Assembly: GCA_958443615.1 (NCBI GenBank)
Contig: CAUCLI010000006.1
Span: 1-64,000, forward strand
DNA length: 64,000 nt
Direction of reading: 5' to 3'
Source of the DNA: an uncultured Collinsella sp.
Lineage (GTDB): Bacteria; Actinomycetota; Coriobacteriia; Coriobacteriales; Coriobacteriaceae
Shown: positions 16,380 through 25,341 of the stretch, piece after piece
Layout of the letters: every line of letters begins with the position of its first letter
How positions within the stretch are numbered: the stretch's first letter is position 1
Notes under the pieces: generated by a model
What the model was told of the DNA's origin: nothing
Databases searched by the model: none
The model's input: the letters and a program-made list of their open reading frames with translations, nothing else
Made by a program: the position numbers and the translations under genes

Positions 16380-19300
16380 GTGTATCTGAAGTCGCTGACC
16401 CTCAAGGGGTTCAAATCCTTCGCGGACCGCGCTCACATGACGTTCGAGCCGGGCCTGACGGTCATCGTCGGCCCCAACGGCTCGGGTAAATCCAACGTTT
16501 CCGATGCCATCCTGTGGGTCCTGGGCGAGCAGAGCGCCAAGCAGCTGCGCGGTCAGGCCATGGAGGACGTCATCTTCTCCGGGTCTTCCGCGCGCAAGCC
16601 GGTCGGAGTCGCGGAGGTCACGCTCGTACTCGACAATTCCGATCACATGCTGCCCGTCGATTTCGACGAGGTCGCGATCACGCGCCGCATGTACCGTTCG
16701 GGCGAAAGCGAGTACCTCATCAACTCGAGCCCCTGCCGCCTGATGGACATCCAGGACATCCTGCACGACTCGGGCTTGGGCAAAGACACTCACTCCATCA
16801 TCTCCCAGGGCAAGCTCGATGCGATCCTTCAGAGCCGCCCCGAGGAACGTCGCAGCCTCATCGAGGAGGCCGCCGGCATCTCCAAGCATAAGCGCCGCAA
16901 GGAGCGTGCGCTGCGCAAGATCAAGAGCATGGACGAGCACCTTACCCGCGCCCGCGACATCAATCGCGAGATTTCGCGCCAGCTCAAGCCCCTCGAGCGC
17001 CAGGTCGATCGCGCTCGCAAGTACAAGGACCTGTCCACGCGCGCCAACGAGCTGACTCAGATCCTCGCCGTCGATGAGCTCCGTCAGCTGCAGGCCCAAT
17101 GGGTCGATCTCGAATCCGCCTCGCGTGAGAGCGCGGCGGCGCTCGAGCTTGCGCGCTACCGTCTCTCCGAAAAGGAGCGAGAGCTCGAGAAGCTCCAGGT
17201 CATGCTCGAGGAGAAGGGCCTGTTCGTAGGCGATCTGGGTGAGCAGCGCCGCCATATGCAGGACGTCGTCGGGCGCATCGGCTCCGATATGCGCCTGCTC
17301 GAGGAGAAGGGCCGCAACATGGTCGCGCGCCTTTCCGAGATGCGCGGCACCCTTTCGGCCTCGGAGCATCAGCGCAAGCGCACGCTCGAGGAACTGTCCG
17401 ATATCAACCGCCAGCTCGATGAGGAGCGCGCCGCGGCCGAGGTCGCCCGGAACGATGTGTCTTCCCTCGAGCCTGCGGCAGATGAGCTGCATGCGCGCCG
17501 CGTCGAGCTCGATGAGCTCATCTCCACGCTCACACGTTCCGTGCGCGACGCCCAGCGCAACGCCGACAACGCCGCGCTCGAACTCGTGAAGGTTCGGGAG
17601 ACCCTTTCCAACGCCGAGATCGAGGACGGCATGTATGCCAAGCGCCTCGAACAAGTTGACGACGAGGCGGATGAGCTCCGAGCCTCTCTCGAGCATCGTC
17701 GCGATCGCTCCGTCGAGCTCGAGGCGGAGTTGGAAGACGCCCGCAGGGGCCGCCAGGAAGCCAAAGACGCGCTCGATGTCGCCATCTCGGCACTCGCCCA
17801 GCTCCGCGAACAGGAGGGAAATGCCCGCACCAAACTGGCGGACGTCCGCTCCGAGCTTTCCGGTCTGCGCAAACTCGACGCAAGCCTCGCCGATTCCTCG
17901 CCGCTCGCCGCGCGTGTGGTGAGCAATCGGCCACAGGCGATCGCTGCCCGATTGGGCGACCTCATCGAGGCTCCGCGCGAGCTCGAGGGCCTCGTCGAGC
18001 AGCTCTTGGCCGAGGACATCGATGCCCTGGTGTGCATGGACTCCGCCGCGCTCACGTCCGCCGCGCAGTTCGCGCTTTCCATGGAAGACGCCTCCGGGGA
18101 AACGCTGATGGTCTCACGCGACATCGTCCCTGCCGCCGGTCTGCCCGAAGCCGCGGGCCGTCGCTTGGTCGAGCTCTTGCAGGTGCGTGACGGGTACGCG
18201 CCCGTTGTCTGCGCCTTGCTTGGCGGCATCTACCTCGTGGAATCCCTCGAAGAGGCTCTTCAGGCGCCGGTTTGCCCGGGTGTTTTGTATGTCACGTCCG
18301 ACGGTGTCCGCGTCCGCGATGGCGGCGTCGTGCGCGTCGGTCGTTCTTCCGGCGCAGCTTCCGGCGCGCTCGAGCGCAAGCGCCGCATCCGCGAACTCGA
18401 AGGGCTCGAGCCCGACTTGTGCGCCGTGTTCGACGCCGCCGAGCGCCGTGTGGCCGAGGCAAACGTGGCTATCGAGGATGCGCGAAGCCGTGATGGAGAG
18501 CTTGCGGGGGAGATCTCGCGCCTTGAGGGCGAGCGCACGTCCCTGCTTTCCGAAATCGGCCGTATGGAGCACTCCCTCTCCACGAAGCTCGCGGAGCGCG
18601 CCAATCTGTCCCGGCGCCGCGAGGACGCAGCCGCGGCAGTTCGTGCCGCCCAGCCGCGTGTGAGCGAACTTGAGTCTCAGCGTGATGAGGCCCGCGGTGT
18701 CGTCGATGAGGCGACCCGTCGCCTGGCCGACGCCCAGGACGACCTCGAGCGCGTTCGCCGCGATGACTCGGAAGCCGGTTCAAAGCTCGCCGACGCCAAG
18801 GTCCGACTCGCCCGCGCGAACGAGCGCGTGCGCAGTCTTTCCGCCCGCGTTCCCGAGTTCGAGAAGCGCCTTGACGGCATCGACCGCCGCATTCGCGGCA
18901 CCGAGCAGTCCGCCCGCTCCCTCGAGGTTCTTCGCCTGCGCGTGGACCCGCTGCATGATCGCTATCAGGCCCTGTCCGAGCGCGCGCTTGATTGGGCCGC
19001 TCGCTTGAGGGACCGCGCATCGCTGGAGGAGGCCGACTCGGCTTCGCTCAAGCGCACGATCGAAGATGCCAAGGCGGAGGTCGCCCGTGCCAAAGTCGAG
19101 GTGGATATGGCCTCGGCGTCGGTCAACGAGCACAAGATCACCCGCGGCAAGCTGGAGGTGCAGGTGGATGCCGCCGTCAAGGCGATCACCGCCGACGGCT
19201 CGACCGTTCTCGAGGACGCCCTCAGGCTCCCTGCTCCGACCGATCGTGCCGCCGCCGAGCGTGAGCTCAACGGCCTCGTCCGCCAGATCAACAACCTGGG

Positions 19301-19916
19301 CCCCGTGAACCAGGTCGCCATGGAGGAGTACGAGACGCTCAAGAACCGCGCGGACTATATCGCGGAGCAGCTGGCCGACCTCGAGAACGCACGCAAGGCG
19401 CTCACCAAGATCACCGCCGCCATCGACCGCAAGATGCGCGCGAGCTTCCTCACCACCTTTGAGAAGGTCGACGAGAACTTCCGCGAGGTGTTCCAGATGC
19501 TGTTCCCGGGCGGTCAGGCCCATCTCGAGATGACCGACCCCGAGCATCCTGCGGACACCGGCATCGAGGTCGTGGCGCAGCCGCGCGGCAAGCGCATCAC
19601 CAAGATGATGCTCATGAGCGGTGGCGAGAAGAGCCTCACGGCGCTCGCGTTGCTGTTCGCGGTGTATCGCACGCGCACGGTGCCCTTCTACGTGCTCGAC
19701 GAGGTCGAGGCCGCGTTGGACGACTCGAACCTGTCCAAGCTCATCGGCGCCATCGATTACCTGCGTCAGTCGACGCAGCTTCTCGTCATCTCCCATCAAC
19801 GCCGCACCATGGAGGATGCGGACGTTTTGTACGGCGTATCTATGCAGGCCGACGGAGTCAGCCGCGTGGTCAGCCAGAAACTCGATCGTGAAACCGGAAA
19901 GGTCGTGAATGCCTAA
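16380..19916 (+). CDS. smc: Chromosome segregation protein SMC
   Basis: A 1,178-residue SMC ATPase, the core of the condensin that folds and segregates the chromosome with ScpA/ScpB. The GTG start follows rnc by 12 bases. Walker A is VGPNGSGKSNVSDA (about residue 32). Long coiled coils (about 170-500 and 680-1000) flank a hinge around 510-660 that includes ARLGDLIEAPRELEGL. The C-terminal head has the signature LMSGGEKSLTALA and Walker B VLDEVEAALDD. Length is normal. Its stop overlaps the ftsY start by one base (TAATG). Confidence 0.96.
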   Translation: MYLKSLTLKGFKSFADRAHMTFEPGLTVIVGPNGSGKSNVSDAILWVLGEQSAKQLRGQAMEDVIFSGSSARKPVGVAEVTLVLDNSDHMLPVDFDEVAITRRMYRSGESEYLINSSPCRLMDIQDILHDSGLGKDTHSIISQGKLDAILQSRPEERRSLIEEAAGISKHKRRKERALRKIKSMDEHLTRARDINREISRQLKPLERQVDRARKYKDLSTRANELTQILAVDELRQLQAQWVDLESASRESAAALELARYRLSEKERELEKLQVMLEEKGLFVGDLGEQRRHMQDVVGRIGSDMRLLEEKGRNMVARLSEMRGTLSASEHQRKRTLEELSDINRQLDEERAAAEVARNDVSSLEPAADELHARRVELDELISTLTRSVRDAQRNADNAALELVKVRETLSNAEIEDGMYAKRLEQVDDEADELRASLEHRRDRSVELEAELEDARRGRQEAKDALDVAISALAQLREQEGNARTKLADVRSELSGLRKLDASLADSSPLAARVVSNRPQAIAARLGDLIEAPRELEGLVEQLLAEDIDALVCMDSAALTSAAQFALSMEDASGETLMVSRDIVPAAGLPEAAGRRLVELLQVRDGYAPVVCALLGGIYLVESLEEALQAPVCPGVLYVTSDGVRVRDGGVVRVGRSSGAASGALERKRRIRELEGLEPDLCAVFDAAERRVAEANVAIEDARSRDGELAGEISRLEGERTSLLSEIGRMEHSLSTKLAERANLSRRREDAAAAVRAAQPRVSELESQRDEARGVVDEATRRLADAQDDLERVRRDDSEAGSKLADAKVRLARANERVRSLSARVPEFEKRLDGIDRRIRGTEQSARSLEVLRLRVDPLHDRYQALSERALDWAARLRDRASLEEADSASLKRTIEDAKAEVARAKVEVDMASASVNEHKITRGKLEVQVDAAVKAITADGSTVLEDALRLPAPTDRAAAERELNGLVRQINNLGPVNQVAMEEYETLKNRADYIAEQLADLENARKALTKITAAIDRKMRASFLTTFEKVDENFREVFQMLFPGGQAHLEMTDPEHPADTGIEVVAQPRGKRITKMMLMSGGEKSLTALALLFAVYRTRTVPFYVLDEVEAALDDSNLSKLIGAIDYLRQSTQLLVISHQRRTMEDADVLYGVSMQADGVSRVVSQKLDRETGKVVNA

Positions 19917-20830
19917 TGGGTCTGTTCGATTCCCTCAAGCGCGGACTGGAGCGCAGCCGCGAGGCCCTGAACGAGGTCTTCTACTTCGGTGGTGAGGTGG
20001 ATGAGAGCTTCTGGGAGGACCTGGAAGACACTCTTGTCATGGGAGACATGGGTGGCGAGATCGCCATGCGCGTCACCGACGACCTGCGTGAGACCGCTGC
20101 CCGCAAGAACCTCAAGACCGCCGATCAGCTGCGCGGTGCCCTCGCGGAGCGCCTGTGCGAGTTCTTCGTCGAGCCCGAGTCCGACATCTTCGACGATACG
20201 CCGAGCTGCGTGCTGTTCGTGGGTATCAACGGCGCCGGCAAGACCACCACGGTCGGCAAGATCGCGAGCGCCGAGGCGGGTGCCGGCAAGAACGTCGTGA
20301 TCGGCAGTGCCGACACGTTCCGCGCCGCGGCCATCGAGCAGCTCGATGTGTGGGGTGAGCGCGCCGGCGTGCCCGTTATCAAGCGCGATCGCGGGTCCGA
20401 TCCTGCGAGCGTTTGCTACGACGTGCTCGACCAGGCCGATAAGCTGGGTAGCGACCTCGTCCTCATCGACACGGCGGGTCGTTTGCATTCGAGCCCCGAG
20501 CTCATGCGCGAGCTCGCCAAGGTCGTGAAGGTCACCCGCAAGCGCGCCGAGTCGTGCGCCGCGGGTCCCATGCCCGTGCGCGTCGTGCTCGTCATCGATT
20601 CCGCCACGGGTCAAAACGGCCTGGCCCAGGCCCAGGAGTTCAACGAGGCCCTCGGTCTGGACGGCATCATCATGACCAAGCTCGACGGCACGGCCAAGGG
20701 CGGTATCGCGTTGGCGGTGGCCGAGCAGCTCAAATTGCCGATTTACCGTATCGGTGTCGGTGAGCAGGTCGAGGACCTGCAGCGTTTCGACGCCTCGTCC
20801 TTCTGTCGCGCGCTCGTCGGTTTGAATTAG
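19916..20830 (+). CDS. ftsY: Signal recognition particle receptor FtsY
   Basis: A 304-residue SRP GTPase that docks ribosome-nascent chain-SRP complexes at the membrane. It consists only of the NG domains: the four-helix N domain (about 1-95), then GINGAGKTTTVGKIA, the DTFRAAAIEQL loop, DTAGRLHSS and TKLDGTAKGG. The acidic A domain of E. coli FtsY is absent, as in many Gram-positive bacteria. The N-terminus MGLFDSLKRGLERSREAL could act as the amphipathic membrane-binding helix. Confidence 0.95.
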   Translation: MGLFDSLKRGLERSREALNEVFYFGGEVDESFWEDLEDTLVMGDMGGEIAMRVTDDLRETAARKNLKTADQLRGALAERLCEFFVEPESDIFDDTPSCVLFVGINGAGKTTTVGKIASAEAGAGKNVVIGSADTFRAAAIEQLDVWGERAGVPVIKRDRGSDPASVCYDVLDQADKLGSDLVLIDTAGRLHSSPELMRELAKVVKVTRKRAESCAAGPMPVRVVLVIDSATGQNGLAQAQEFNEALGLDGIIMTKLDGTAKGGIALAVAEQLKLPIYRIGVGEQVEDLQRFDASSFCRALVGLN

Positions 20831-20951
20831 CTCGCATCGTCATGCACCTCGGCCCGAAGGCAGGTTTCACGTCGAGGTTTCATCAGTCCTGTTCCGATCT
20901 CAGTTTCGCGCCTGCCCCGATCTGAGACGCATCTGATTGTTGGGAGAATCC

Positions 20952-22397
20952 ATGGCAGCTTTCGGCTCGCTTTCCGATCGCCTGAACGATACCTTCGACC
21001 GCCTGCGCGGCAAGGGCAAGCTCACCGAGGCGGACATCAACGTCGCCATGCGCGAGATCCGCATGGCGCTTCTCGAGGCGGATGTCAATTACCGCGTGGT
21101 GAAGGACTTCGTCACGCGCACCAAGGAGCGCTGCCTCACCGCCGAGGTCATGGAGTCGCTCACTCCGGCGCAAAACGTCGTCAAGATCGTCCTCGACGAG
21201 CTCACGGCGCTGCTGGGCGGTACCGAGAGCAAGCTCGTCCTCTCAAGCCGCATCCCCAATGTGATCATGCTCGTGGGCCTGCAGGGTTCCGGTAAGACCA
21301 CCGCGGCCGTCAAGCTCGCCTACATGCTCAAACGGCAGGGCAAGAGCCCCTTGCTCGCCGCGTGCGACGTCTACCGCCCCGCTGCCGCCGACCAGCTCGC
21401 CACGCTCGGCGGGGAGATCGGCGTGCCGGTGTTCCGCGGCGATGGCGCGCACCCGGTCGACATCGCCCGCGCGTCCATCCGCGAGGCCGTGGACAACATG
21501 CGCGACGTGGTCATCGTCGACACCGCCGGCCGCCTGCAAATCGACGAGGAGATGATGCAGGAGGCCGTCGATATCAAGAAGGCGGTCAAGCCCGATCAGG
21601 TCCTCATGGTCGTCGACGCCATGACCGGTCAGGACATCGTCAACGTGGTGTCCACCTTCGCCGAGCGCACTGACTTCGACGGCGTCATCATCTCCAAGCT
21701 CGACGGCGACGCCCGCGGCGGCGGCGCGCTGTCGGTCCGCGAGGTCACGGGCAAGCCCATCAAGTTCGTGTCCATGGGCGAGAAGCCCGATTCGCTCGAG
21801 GTCTTCAACCCCGAGCGCATGGCCAAGCGCATCTTAGGCATGGGCGACGTCATCGGCATCATCGAGAAGGCCCAGGAGGCCGCGACCGCCGAGCAGCTCG
21901 CCTCCGCCGAGCGCATGCTGCGCGACGGCTTCACGATGGACGACATGCTCGAGCAGATGCGCGCCGTCAAGAAGATGGGCGGCATGAAGGGCATCCTCGG
22001 CATGCTCCCCGGTGGCCAGCGCGCCCTCAACCAGATGGGCGGCGACCTCGACGAGAAGGTCTTCGACCGCAACGAGGCCATCATCTTGTCCATGACGGCC
22101 GAGGAGCGCCGCCGCCCCTCCATCATCAACGGTCAGCGCCGCGCCCGCATCGCCCGCGGCTGCGGTCTCACGCCGACCGACGTCAACGCCCTCATGAAGC
22201 AGTGGGGCGAGATGAACAAGATGATGGGCAAGATGCGCGCCATGACCCAGCAGCAGATGTCCGGCAAGAAGGGCAAGAAGGGGAAGATGGGCGGCATGAA
22301 CATGAACCAGCTCATGAACCAGATGGGCGGCATGGGCGGCGGCATGTCCGATATGGACAAACTCATGCAGATGAACGACCAGTTCAAGCGGAAGTAG
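20952..22397 (+). CDS. ffh: Signal recognition particle protein Ffh
   Basis: A 481-residue SRP54 homologue that binds signal peptides and 4.5S RNA. ATG 20952 has GGGAG six bases upstream; an in-frame TTG at 20937 is less likely. GTPase motifs are GLQGSGKTTAAVKLA, the DVYRPAAADQLATL loop, DTAGRLQ and SKLDGDARGGGALS. The M domain is very rich in methionine, ending in a tail of MNQLMNQMGGMGGGMSDM type, longer than in E. coli. The neighbouring ftsY is its receptor. The 121-base gap between them holds no visible SRP RNA gene. Confidence 0.96.
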   Translation: MAAFGSLSDRLNDTFDRLRGKGKLTEADINVAMREIRMALLEADVNYRVVKDFVTRTKERCLTAEVMESLTPAQNVVKIVLDELTALLGGTESKLVLSSRIPNVIMLVGLQGSGKTTAAVKLAYMLKRQGKSPLLAACDVYRPAAADQLATLGGEIGVPVFRGDGAHPVDIARASIREAVDNMRDVVIVDTAGRLQIDEEMMQEAVDIKKAVKPDQVLMVVDAMTGQDIVNVVSTFAERTDFDGVIISKLDGDARGGGALSVREVTGKPIKFVSMGEKPDSLEVFNPERMAKRILGMGDVIGIIEKAQEAATAEQLASAERMLRDGFTMDDMLEQMRAVKKMGGMKGILGMLPGGQRALNQMGGDLDEKVFDRNEAIILSMTAEERRRPSIINGQRRARIARGCGLTPTDVNALMKQWGEMNKMMGKMRAMTQQQMSGKKGKKGKMGGMNMNQLMNQMGGMGGGMSDMDKLMQMNDQFKRK

Positions 22398-22403
22398 GAT
22401 CTT

Positions 22404-23252
22404 GTGAGCAAGGCTGACAAACTGTTCGTGTCCATGTGCCGCGACATCCTCGATCACGGCACGACCACGGAGGGGGAGAAGGTCCGCCCGGTTTGGGAGG
22501 ACGGCACCCCCGCCTACACCATCAAGAACTTCGGCGTCACCAACCGCTACGACCTGCGTGAGGAGTTCCCCGCGCTGACGCTGCGGCGCACCGCGCTCAA
22601 GTCCGCGATGGACGAGATCTTGTGGATCTACCAGAAGAAGTCGAACAACATCAACGACCTCAACTCCCATATCTGGGATCAGTGGGCCGACGAGACGGGT
22701 TCGATCGGCAAGGCGTACGGGTATCAGATCGCGCAGAAGTCGCACTACAAGGAGGGCGACTTCGACCAGATGGACCGTGTCCTGTACGACCTCACGCACA
22801 CGCCGTACTCGCGCCGCATCATGACGAATATGTACACCTTCTCCGATCTTTCGGAGATGCATCTGTATCCGTGTGCCTACAGCGTCACGTACAACGTGAC
22901 CTCCGAGCCCGGTTGCGACAAGCCTGTGCTCAATATGGTCCTCATGCAGCGCAGCCAGGACATTCTCGCCGCGAACAACTGGAACGTTTGCCAGTACGCC
23001 ATCCTGCTCATGATGGTCGCCCGCCATTGCGACATGATCGCCGGCGAGCTGCTGCACGTGATCGTCGACGCGCACATCTACGACCGTCATGTCGACATCG
23101 TGCGCGAGCTCATCGAGCGCCCGCAGTATCCGGCACCCAAGGTCTCGCTGAACCCTGACGTCACGAACTTCTACGATTTCACGACGGATGACTTGATCGT
23201 CGAGGACTATACCCATGGCCCTCAGGTCAAGAACATTCCCATCGCGGTCTAG
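22404..23252 (+). CDS. thyA: Thymidylate synthase ThyA
   Basis: A 282-residue ThyA that methylates dUMP using 5,10-methylene-tetrahydrofolate. The start is GTG 22404 behind TAGGA. The nucleophile is the Cys in MHLYPCAYSVTYNV; the arrangement PCA instead of the common PCH resembles the subfamily of Bacillus subtilis ThyA. Other motifs are NDLNSHIWDQW, SRRIMTNMY and DAHIYDRHVDIV. The dihydrofolate that it makes is recycled by the reductase gene directly downstream, a classic thyA-dfr pair. Confidence 0.94.
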   Translation: MSKADKLFVSMCRDILDHGTTTEGEKVRPVWEDGTPAYTIKNFGVTNRYDLREEFPALTLRRTALKSAMDEILWIYQKKSNNINDLNSHIWDQWADETGSIGKAYGYQIAQKSHYKEGDFDQMDRVLYDLTHTPYSRRIMTNMYTFSDLSEMHLYPCAYSVTYNVTSEPGCDKPVLNMVLMQRSQDILAANNWNVCQYAILLMMVARHCDMIAGELLHVIVDAHIYDRHVDIVRELIERPQYPAPKVSLNPDVTNFYDFTTDDLIVEDYTHGPQVKNIPIAV

Positions 23253-23261
23253 GTGGGCATC

Positions 23262-23864
23262 ATGACATGTGAGCCCAAGGCCAGCGTTGCGGTTTGCGAC
23301 GACTGGGGGATCGGCCGCGACGGGGACATGGTCGTGTCCAATCGCGCGGATATGAGGCACTTCGTCAACAAGACGACAGGGCATCCGGTCATCATGGGGC
23401 GCAAGACGCTCGAGAGCTTCCCGGGTGGTCGCCCGCTCAAGGACCGTCGCAACATCGTCCTGACGCGGGATGCGTCCTTTGAGCGCGAGGGCGTCGAGGT
23501 CGTCCATTCTGTCGATGAGGCGCTTGCCGCGGTCGCAGATGAGGACGTCGCCTGGGTCATCGGCGGAGGAGCGGTGTACGGGCAGTTCCTGCCGTATTGC
23601 GTCGAAGCTGAGGTCACGCGCAACCATGCGATTCATCCGGCGGACACGTTCTTCCCCAATCTCGACGATGACCCTGAGTGGGAGGTTGCCGAGCGCCAGG
23701 GGGTGTGCACCGTGGGCGAAGGTCAGGGTGATGTTGGCCTGCGCTACGAGTTCGTGACGTATCGCCGCAAGGGGCTCGACGATGACGGGAATGACCGGCT
23801 GATCAAGTTTTTGGATACGGCTTCTGATATCGCGACTATTGCGTTTGAGATGATCGATTGTTAG
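23262..23864 (+). CDS. Dihydrofolate reductase
   Basis: A 200-residue dihydrofolate reductase that regenerates tetrahydrofolate after thymidylate synthesis. ATG 23262 has AGGTGG five bases upstream; GTG 23253 is an alternative. Family motifs are GIGRDGDMVVSNRADMRHF, VIMGRKTLESFPGGRPL and WVIGGGAVYGQFLP. About 30 residues follow the usual last strand (after FVTYRRKG), ending in FEMIDC; this tail is not part of the standard fold. It is paired with thyA. Confidence 0.9.
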   Translation: MTCEPKASVAVCDDWGIGRDGDMVVSNRADMRHFVNKTTGHPVIMGRKTLESFPGGRPLKDRRNIVLTRDASFEREGVEVVHSVDEALAAVADEDVAWVIGGGAVYGQFLPYCVEAEVTRNHAIHPADTFFPNLDDDPEWEVAERQGVCTVGEGQGDVGLRYEFVTYRRKGLDDDGNDRLIKFLDTASDIATIAFEMIDC

Positions 23865-23913
23865 CTGTGGGGCGGCCCGTCCCGACAAACCCTTTCATTA
23901 GATGGGATACATT

Positions 23914-24282
23914 ATGCAGTTCAAGATGGTCCATACCGAGATCCACGTCCTCGACCTCGAGGCTTCGCTCGATTTTTACGAGAAGGCGCTGGGGTTGACG
24001 CCGGTCCGCGAGAAAGGGCCCGAGGACGGGTCATGGAAACTCGTGTTCTTGGGCAACGAGTCGTGCGAGCACCTGCTCGAGTTGACGTGGAATCGCGGTC
24101 GCGTGGAGCCGTACAACCAAGGCGGTCGCGACATCCATCTCGCATTCGCCGTCGATGACATCGAGGCGGCGCGGGAGCTCCATCGTTCCATGGGATGCAT
24201 CGCCAAGGAGAACCCCTCTATGGGCATCTACTTCATCGAGGACCCCGATGGGTTCTACATCGAGATCGTTCCCGCGCGATGA
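23914..24282 (+). CDS. VOC-family protein, glyoxalase I-like
   Basis: A 122-residue vicinal-oxygen-chelate protein resembling lactoylglutathione lyase. The N-terminal MVHTEIHVLDLEASLDFYEKA and the second half HLAFAVDDIEAARELH...FIEDPDGFYIEIVPAR show the paired beta-alpha-beta-beta-beta modules, with candidate metal ligands His, Glu, His and Glu. ATG 23914 (GGGATA upstream) is preferred over ATG 23902. A role in methylglyoxal detoxification is likely but not proven, since glutathione is often absent in anaerobic actinobacteria. It overlaps the next gene by four bases. Confidence 0.82.
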   Translation: MQFKMVHTEIHVLDLEASLDFYEKALGLTPVREKGPEDGSWKLVFLGNESCEHLLELTWNRGRVEPYNQGGRDIHLAFAVDDIEAARELHRSMGCIAKENPSMGIYFIEDPDGFYIEIVPAR

Positions 24283-25196
24283 GCATGGGGAATATCGACA
24301 TCATCCACATCGACTCACTTGAGGATCCCCGACTCGAGGCATATACGAAGCTGACCGAGCGTCAGCTTCGATCTGTGTTGGAACCAGAAAAGGGCATCTT
24401 CATCGCGGAGAGCGGCAAGGTGATCGAGCGCGCGGTCGAAGCCGGGCTTGAGCCCGTCAGCTTCCTTCTGGGAGACCGTTGGCTCGATCAGCTGGCGCCT
24501 CTGCTCGATCAGTTGTCTGAGAACCGCCCCGAACTCGACATCCCCGTCTTTGTCGGCGAGATGGGCCTCCTTGAGCGGCTCACCGGTTTCTCCGTGACCC
24601 GCGGCGCCCTTGCGGCGTTCCGCCGGCCCCCGCTCGCGGATGCGGGGGCTTTCCTCGACGGGCTCGTCGAGCGCGCGGCCGGTCGACCGGTGCGCGTGTG
24701 CGTGCTCGAGGGCATCGTCGATCATTCCAACGTCGGCGCGATCTTCCGTTCGGCCGCCGCGCTCAACGTGGATGGCATCCTGGTGAGCCCCACGTGCGTC
24801 GATCCCCTGTACCGCCGTTCCGCGCGCGTATCCATGGGCACGGTGTTCCAGGTTCCCTGGACGCGCATCGGAACCGAGGCGCGCGTGTGGCCGCATGACG
24901 GCTTCGAGGTCCTCAAGGGCGCGGGGTTCACCTGCTCCGCCATGGCCCTTTCCGACGACTCCGTCTCGCTCGACGACCCTTCGCTTCTGAACATCGAGCG
25001 CCACGCCATCTTCATGGGCACCGAAGGCGCCGGACTGCAGGCCAAGACGATCGCGGGGTGCGACAAGACCATCCGCATCCCCATGGCCCACGGTGTGGAC
25101 TCCCTCAATGTGGCTGCGGCGAGCGCCGTGGCGTTCTGGCAGCTCTGCCCCCATGTCGACAACGGTTATCGCTACCGTCCGGGTATGTTCGCCTAG
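24279..25196 (+). CDS. SpoU/TrmH-family RNA 2'-O-methyltransferase
   Basis: A 305-residue SPOUT-class methyltransferase that uses SAM to 2'-O-methylate rRNA or tRNA. All three motifs are visible: NVGAIFRSAAALNVDGIL, IFMGTEGAGLQ and IPMAHGVDSLNVAAASAVAFW. The N-terminal part (about 1-110) is a substrate-binding region related to RlmB types. ATG 24279 overlaps the previous stop (ATGA); ATG 24285 is equally possible. The target nucleotide cannot be told from sequence. Confidence 0.88.
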   Translation: MSMGNIDIIHIDSLEDPRLEAYTKLTERQLRSVLEPEKGIFIAESGKVIERAVEAGLEPVSFLLGDRWLDQLAPLLDQLSENRPELDIPVFVGEMGLLERLTGFSVTRGALAAFRRPPLADAGAFLDGLVERAAGRPVRVCVLEGIVDHSNVGAIFRSAAALNVDGILVSPTCVDPLYRRSARVSMGTVFQVPWTRIGTEARVWPHDGFEVLKGAGFTCSAMALSDDSVSLDDPSLLNIERHAIFMGTEGAGLQAKTIAGCDKTIRIPMAHGVDSLNVAAASAVAFWQLCPHVDNGYRYRPGMFA

Positions 25197-25341
25197 CGTG
25201 CCTCCGATCCTTTTCGCCTCGCCTGGTTTCGCCATGGCATTTTCCGGGACCGTGACCTGTCGATAATCGGCGAAGGGTTGCGGTCCCCATGCTGTTGCCG
25301 TAGGCTCGTATGGCTGCAATTGAATGGGGACGGGGGAGCAT

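Noticed and set aside
15879..17696. Minus-strand open frame of about 600 codons opposite rnc and smc
   Set aside because: Antisense shadow of two confirmed genes.
20831..20951. SRP RNA gene between ftsY and ffh
   Set aside because: Only 121 bases are available, and no GGAA-tetraloop helix 8 pattern is visible; two similar CCGATCT-AG stretches are too short to mean much.
21834..23888. Minus-strand open frame of 684 codons opposite ffh, thyA and the dihydrofolate reductase gene
   Set aside because: It spans three real genes with family motifs; its His/Ala/Leu repeats are by-products of codon bias.
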